This document shows, one piece after another, positions 4,648 to 6,591 of a DNA stretch of 6,591 bases. Within the stretch, counting starts at the first letter, position 1. Each line of letters opens with the position of its first letter. Location of the stretch: contig CAMSQT010000065.1 in assembly GCA_947062645.1 (NCBI GenBank), positions 1 through 6,591 on the forward strand. Direction: 5' to 3'. A model generated the notes under the pieces. It was not told where the DNA came from and did no database searches. It saw only the letters and a program-made list of their open reading frames with translations. The position numbers were made by a program, and so were the translations under genes. This DNA is from an uncultured Clostridium sp. (GTDB lineage Bacteria; Bacillota; Clostridia; TANB77; CAG-508).

Positions 4648-5151
4648 CTGTTTCATTTAAGACAGCAAAAATTCGAGAAGCCAGTTTGAAGCATTCTTGT
4701 TAGCTTTTTCAAACTCATAATAGCGTACATAGAAATAAGTTTTTTCTGCTGTTAACTTGTCTTCTAGATTTTGGATATATCTTTCAATACTTAAACGAGA
4801 TTTAGAAAGATTAAACGCAAAATCAGTCCGACTAATTCTTCCACAGAATAGCAAATCAAAGGCTGAATTAATCTTTTCCCAAGATTGTAAGTCGATATAA
4901 CCAGAATAAGTATTAAGAAAATTCCAGTTGTACAGTTTTTTCCAATACTTATCCCGAATTTCTAACATCTTAGGAAGTGATGGTGTACAGGTGTTGCAAT
5001 CTTCAAAAACTTTGAAAGCCTCATTTTTCAAAGCAATGATTTCAGCAAGTTCTTTTTTCTGGATAGAAATTCTATTTAAAGTTTCTAAAATAGTCTGTTC
5101 TTCCCGCATAATAATACTCCTTTTCTAATGAAATAATTTTAATTGAAACAG
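4648..5151. repeat. 13-bp imperfect inverted repeats flanking the minus-strand gene
   Basis: CTGTTTCATTTAA (4648-4660) and TTAATTGAAACAG (5139-5151) are inverted copies with 12 of 13 positions matching. They enclose the whole gene at 4657-5109, one overlapping its stop and the other lying in its leader. Chance in AT-rich DNA is possible. Confidence 0.45.
4657..5109 (-). CDS. Hypothetical protein, 150 aa
   Basis: I do not recognise this gene. It codes for a 150-aa, probably cytosolic, mostly helical protein with no signal peptide or membrane segment. The N-terminal 35 residues (TLNRISIQKKELAEIIALKN) look like a coiled coil, followed by DCNTCTPSLPK (37-47) with a CxxC pair (Cys38, Cys41), a region rich in Trp and Tyr (YWKKLYNWNFLNTYSGYIDL, 55-74), and a long C-terminal helical part. 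A third Cys is at 89. The start is supported by AGGAG (complement of 5117-5121) 7 nt upstream and by a promoter with TTGACT and TATAAT. It is alone in its transcription unit, opposite to all its neighbours, and divergent from hpt. Its promoter and ribosome binding site make it a credible real gene. Confidence 0.8.
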   Translation of the reverse strand: MREEQTILETLNRISIQKKELAEIIALKNEAFKVFEDCNTCTPSLPKMLEIRDKYWKKLYNWNFLNTYSGYIDLQSWEKINSAFDLLFCGRISRTDFAFNLSKSRLSIERYIQNLEDKLTAEKTYFYVRYYEFEKANKNASNWLLEFLLS

Positions 5152-5155
5152 CTAT

Positions 5156-5184
5156 ATTATAAACAATTAACATAAAAAAGTCAA
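5156..5184 (-). promoter_or_regulatory. Sigma-A promoter of the minus-strand orphan gene
   Basis: Read on the minus strand: TTGACT (5184-5179), a 17-bp spacer and a perfect TATAAT (5161-5156), placing the transcription start near 5149. AACAATT (5162-5168) and AATTGTT (5184-5190) form a 7-bp inverted repeat across the spacer and the -35 edge, a possible operator. Confidence 0.78.
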
Positions 5185-5220
5185 ATTGTTAAAAAAGAAA
5201 AACATAAATCATAAAAACCA

Positions 5221-5249
5221 TTGAAAACTTTTCTAATATCTAGTATAAT
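5221..5249 (+). promoter_or_regulatory. Sigma-A promoter of hpt-uvrC
   Basis: TTGAAA (5221-5226) and a perfect TATAAT (5244-5249) are separated by 17 bp. The leader to the hpt start would be about 27 nt. It is divergent from the minus-strand promoter 37 bp to the left. Confidence 0.82.
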
Positions 5250-5282
5250 CAAAAAAAAGAGAAAAGGGGAATGAGAGTCAAT

Positions 5283-5798
5283 ATGCAAGAAATCAATATA
5301 TTAATAAACAAAGCAAAACTAGAAAAAAGAATCGAAGAAATGGGAAAACAAATAAGCAAAGATTATGAAGGAAAAGAACTTGTATTTGTAGGAATTTTAA
5401 AAGGATCTGTTATGTTTATGGCAGAACTTGCCAAACATGTAAAAAACAGTGTGCAACTTGACTTTATGGACGTATCTAGTTATGTAGGAACCGAAAGTTC
5501 AGGAAACATCCAAATTAACAAAGACATAAGAGATGGCATAGAAGGAAAAGACGTAATTATTGTAGAAGACATAATTGATACAGGAAGAACCTTAACCTAT
5601 GTAGCCGAATACCTAAAACAAAAAAATCCTAATAGTATAAAAATTGCAACCATGTTATCCAAACCATCTAGAAGAGTTATGGAATTAGAGGTAGACTATA
5701 TTGGTTTTGCCATTGAAGATAAATTTGTGGTAGGATATGGCTTAGACTATAACGAAAAATATAGAAACTTACCATATATTGGCTATATCGAAAACTAA
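5283..5798 (+). CDS. hpt: Hypoxanthine phosphoribosyltransferase
   Basis: A 171-aa cytosolic purine-salvage enzyme that joins hypoxanthine (often also guanine) to PRPP to make IMP or GMP. VGILKGSVMFMAEL (36-49) carries the cis-peptide LKG loop; DFMDVSSY (60-67) leads into the flexible loop; VIIVEDIIDTGRTL (91-104) is the PRPP-binding signature with the two acidic residues and the phosphate loop; YIGFAIEDKFVVGYGLDYNE (139-158) binds the base and Mg. Length is normal for bacterial Hpt. An ATG at 5271 is open too, but AAGGGGA (5264-5270) touches it, so the ATG at 5283 (MQEINILI), which matches family starts, is preferred although the spacing of 12-13 nt is long. hpt often sits next to tilS and ftsH in Firmicutes; here uvrC follows after 24 nt. 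Confidence 0.93.
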   Translation: MQEINILINKAKLEKRIEEMGKQISKDYEGKELVFVGILKGSVMFMAELAKHVKNSVQLDFMDVSSYVGTESSGNIQINKDIRDGIEGKDVIIVEDIIDTGRTLTYVAEYLKQKNPNSIKIATMLSKPSRRVMELEVDYIGFAIEDKFVVGYGLDYNEKYRNLPYIGYIEN

Positions 5799-5822
5799 AA
5801 AGAAAAGGGAAGCATAAAAACA

Positions 5823-6591
5823 ATGTTTAATATTGAAGAAGAGTTAAAAAAATTGCCGAATCGACCAGGTGTCTATGTCATGAAAGATAAAGAAGACAAC
5901 ATCATTTATGTAGGAAAGGCAATCTCTTTAAAAAATAGAGTTAGGTCATATTTTAGAAAAACAGATAAAACAGCAAGAATAGAAAAAATGGTCAGTTTAA
6001 TTGACCATTTTGAATATATTGTAGTAGATAACGAAGCAGAGGCATTAATTTTGGAATGTAACTTGATAAAAAAGCACAGACCCAAATTTAATGTCTTATT
6101 AAAAGATGACAAAACTTACCCATATATCAAAATCGATTTACATCAAGACTATCCTGGGGTATCAATCACTAGAAGAGTTATAAAAGATGGGTCTAAATAT
6201 TTTGGACCTTATGCAAATCCTGGTGCTGCCAAGGAAATGATGAATTTTATCAAAGAAAGATATAAAATTCGTCAATGTAAAACCTTAAAAGAAAGACCAA
6301 GACCATGCTTAAATTATCATATAGGAAAATGCTTAGCACCTTGTATGAAATATGTTTCCAAAGAAGAATATCGAAAACAAATTGACGAAATTGTAGATTT
6401 ACTAGAAGGAAAAACAGACAAAATAATCAAAGAACTAGAAACACAAATGGAGGAGGCATCAAGAAAGCTAGATTTTGAAAAAGCAGCGTATCTAAGAGAT
6501 AAAATGCAAGCTATTGAAAGAGTTTCCACCAAACAAAAAATATCAAATGTATTTGAAAATAATATTGATGTTATAGGAATTGCCAAATCAA
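5823..6591 (+). CDS. uvrC: Excinuclease ABC subunit C, 3'-truncated by the window
   Basis: The first 256 of about 600 residues of UvrC, the nuclease that makes both incisions during nucleotide excision repair with UvrA and UvrB. The GIY-YIG domain that cuts 3' of the lesion covers about 12-92, with PGVYVMKD (15-22), IIYVGKAISLKNRVRSYF (27-44) and EAEALILECNLIKKHRPKFN (71-90). Four cysteines, C152, C162, C170 and C174, match the iron-sulfur cluster pattern reported for E. coli UvrC. The UVR domain that contacts UvrB is at about 203-237 (ETQMEEASRKLDFEKAAYLR). The endonuclease and HhH domains for the 5' cut lie beyond the window. The start is 24 nt after hpt, with AAAAGGGA (5803-5810) 12 nt upstream, a long spacing. 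No sign of damage in the visible part. Confidence 0.95.
   Translation, partial: MFNIEEELKKLPNRPGVYVMKDKEDNIIYVGKAISLKNRVRSYFRKTDKTARIEKMVSLIDHFEYIVVDNEAEALILECNLIKKHRPKFNVLLKDDKTYPYIKIDLHQDYPGVSITRRVIKDGSKYFGPYANPGAAKEMMNFIKERYKIRQCKTLKERPRPCLNYHIGKCLAPCMKYVSKEEYRKQIDEIVDLLEGKTDKIIKELETQMEEASRKLDFEKAAYLRDKMQAIERVSTKQKISNVFENNIDVIGIAKS

Noticed and set aside
236..5282. Attachment-site direct repeats, CRISPR repeats, tRNA genes or integrase at the island edges
   Set aside because: I searched the intergenic regions by eye and saw no matching repeats at the edges, no regular repeat-spacer pattern and no cloverleaf; short AT-rich similarities are not meaningful.
5906..6586. Minus-strand open frames opposite uvrC
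   Set aside because: The plus strand clearly encodes UvrC throughout; these are shadows.

Overview
This is a strongly AT-rich window that reads well with the standard bacterial code (TGG for Trp; ibrB ends in TGA directly before a terminator). The protein types suggest a low-GC Firmicute, probably a clostridial or gut lineage: an HU of Bacillus/Clostridium type, a possible Spo0E-like small protein, sigma-A promoters with 17-bp spacers and purine-rich ribosome binding sites. The first 27 bases are Illumina TruSeq adapter, so this is the raw end of a short-read contig.

Layout. (1) 28-295: 3' end of the HU gene and its terminator. (2) 315-2618: a three-gene operon with its own promoter and terminator, coding for an IbrA-like PP-loop/PAPS-reductase-family protein (DUF3440), a small GNAT-like protein and an IbrB-like ParB-fold protein. 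(3) 2645-3329: a module with a 46-aa Spo0E-like/coiled-coil protein and an XRE regulator, again with its own promoter and terminator. (4) 3382-4635: a module with a RhuM-type protein and a Fic/Doc protein, usually one fused polypeptide but here split into two overlapping frames, followed by an internally deleted DUF4180 remnant and a hairpin. (5) 4657-5109, minus strand: an orphan gene with its own promoter, flanked by imperfect 13-bp inverted repeats. (6) 5221-6591: hpt (hypoxanthine phosphoribosyltransferase) and the 5' part of uvrC, apparently co-transcribed.

Interpretation. Housekeeping genes (HU; hpt-uvrC) bracket about 4.9 kb of accessory genes arranged as self-contained expression cassettes. 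This looks like an insertion hot spot or small genomic island. No integrase, transposase or clear attachment repeats are visible. The features most worth following are the IbrA-GNAT-IbrB operon (a two-protein family pair of unknown chemistry with a third partner), the split RhuM/Fic locus, and the perfect 12-bp-arm palindrome inside the RhuM gene.
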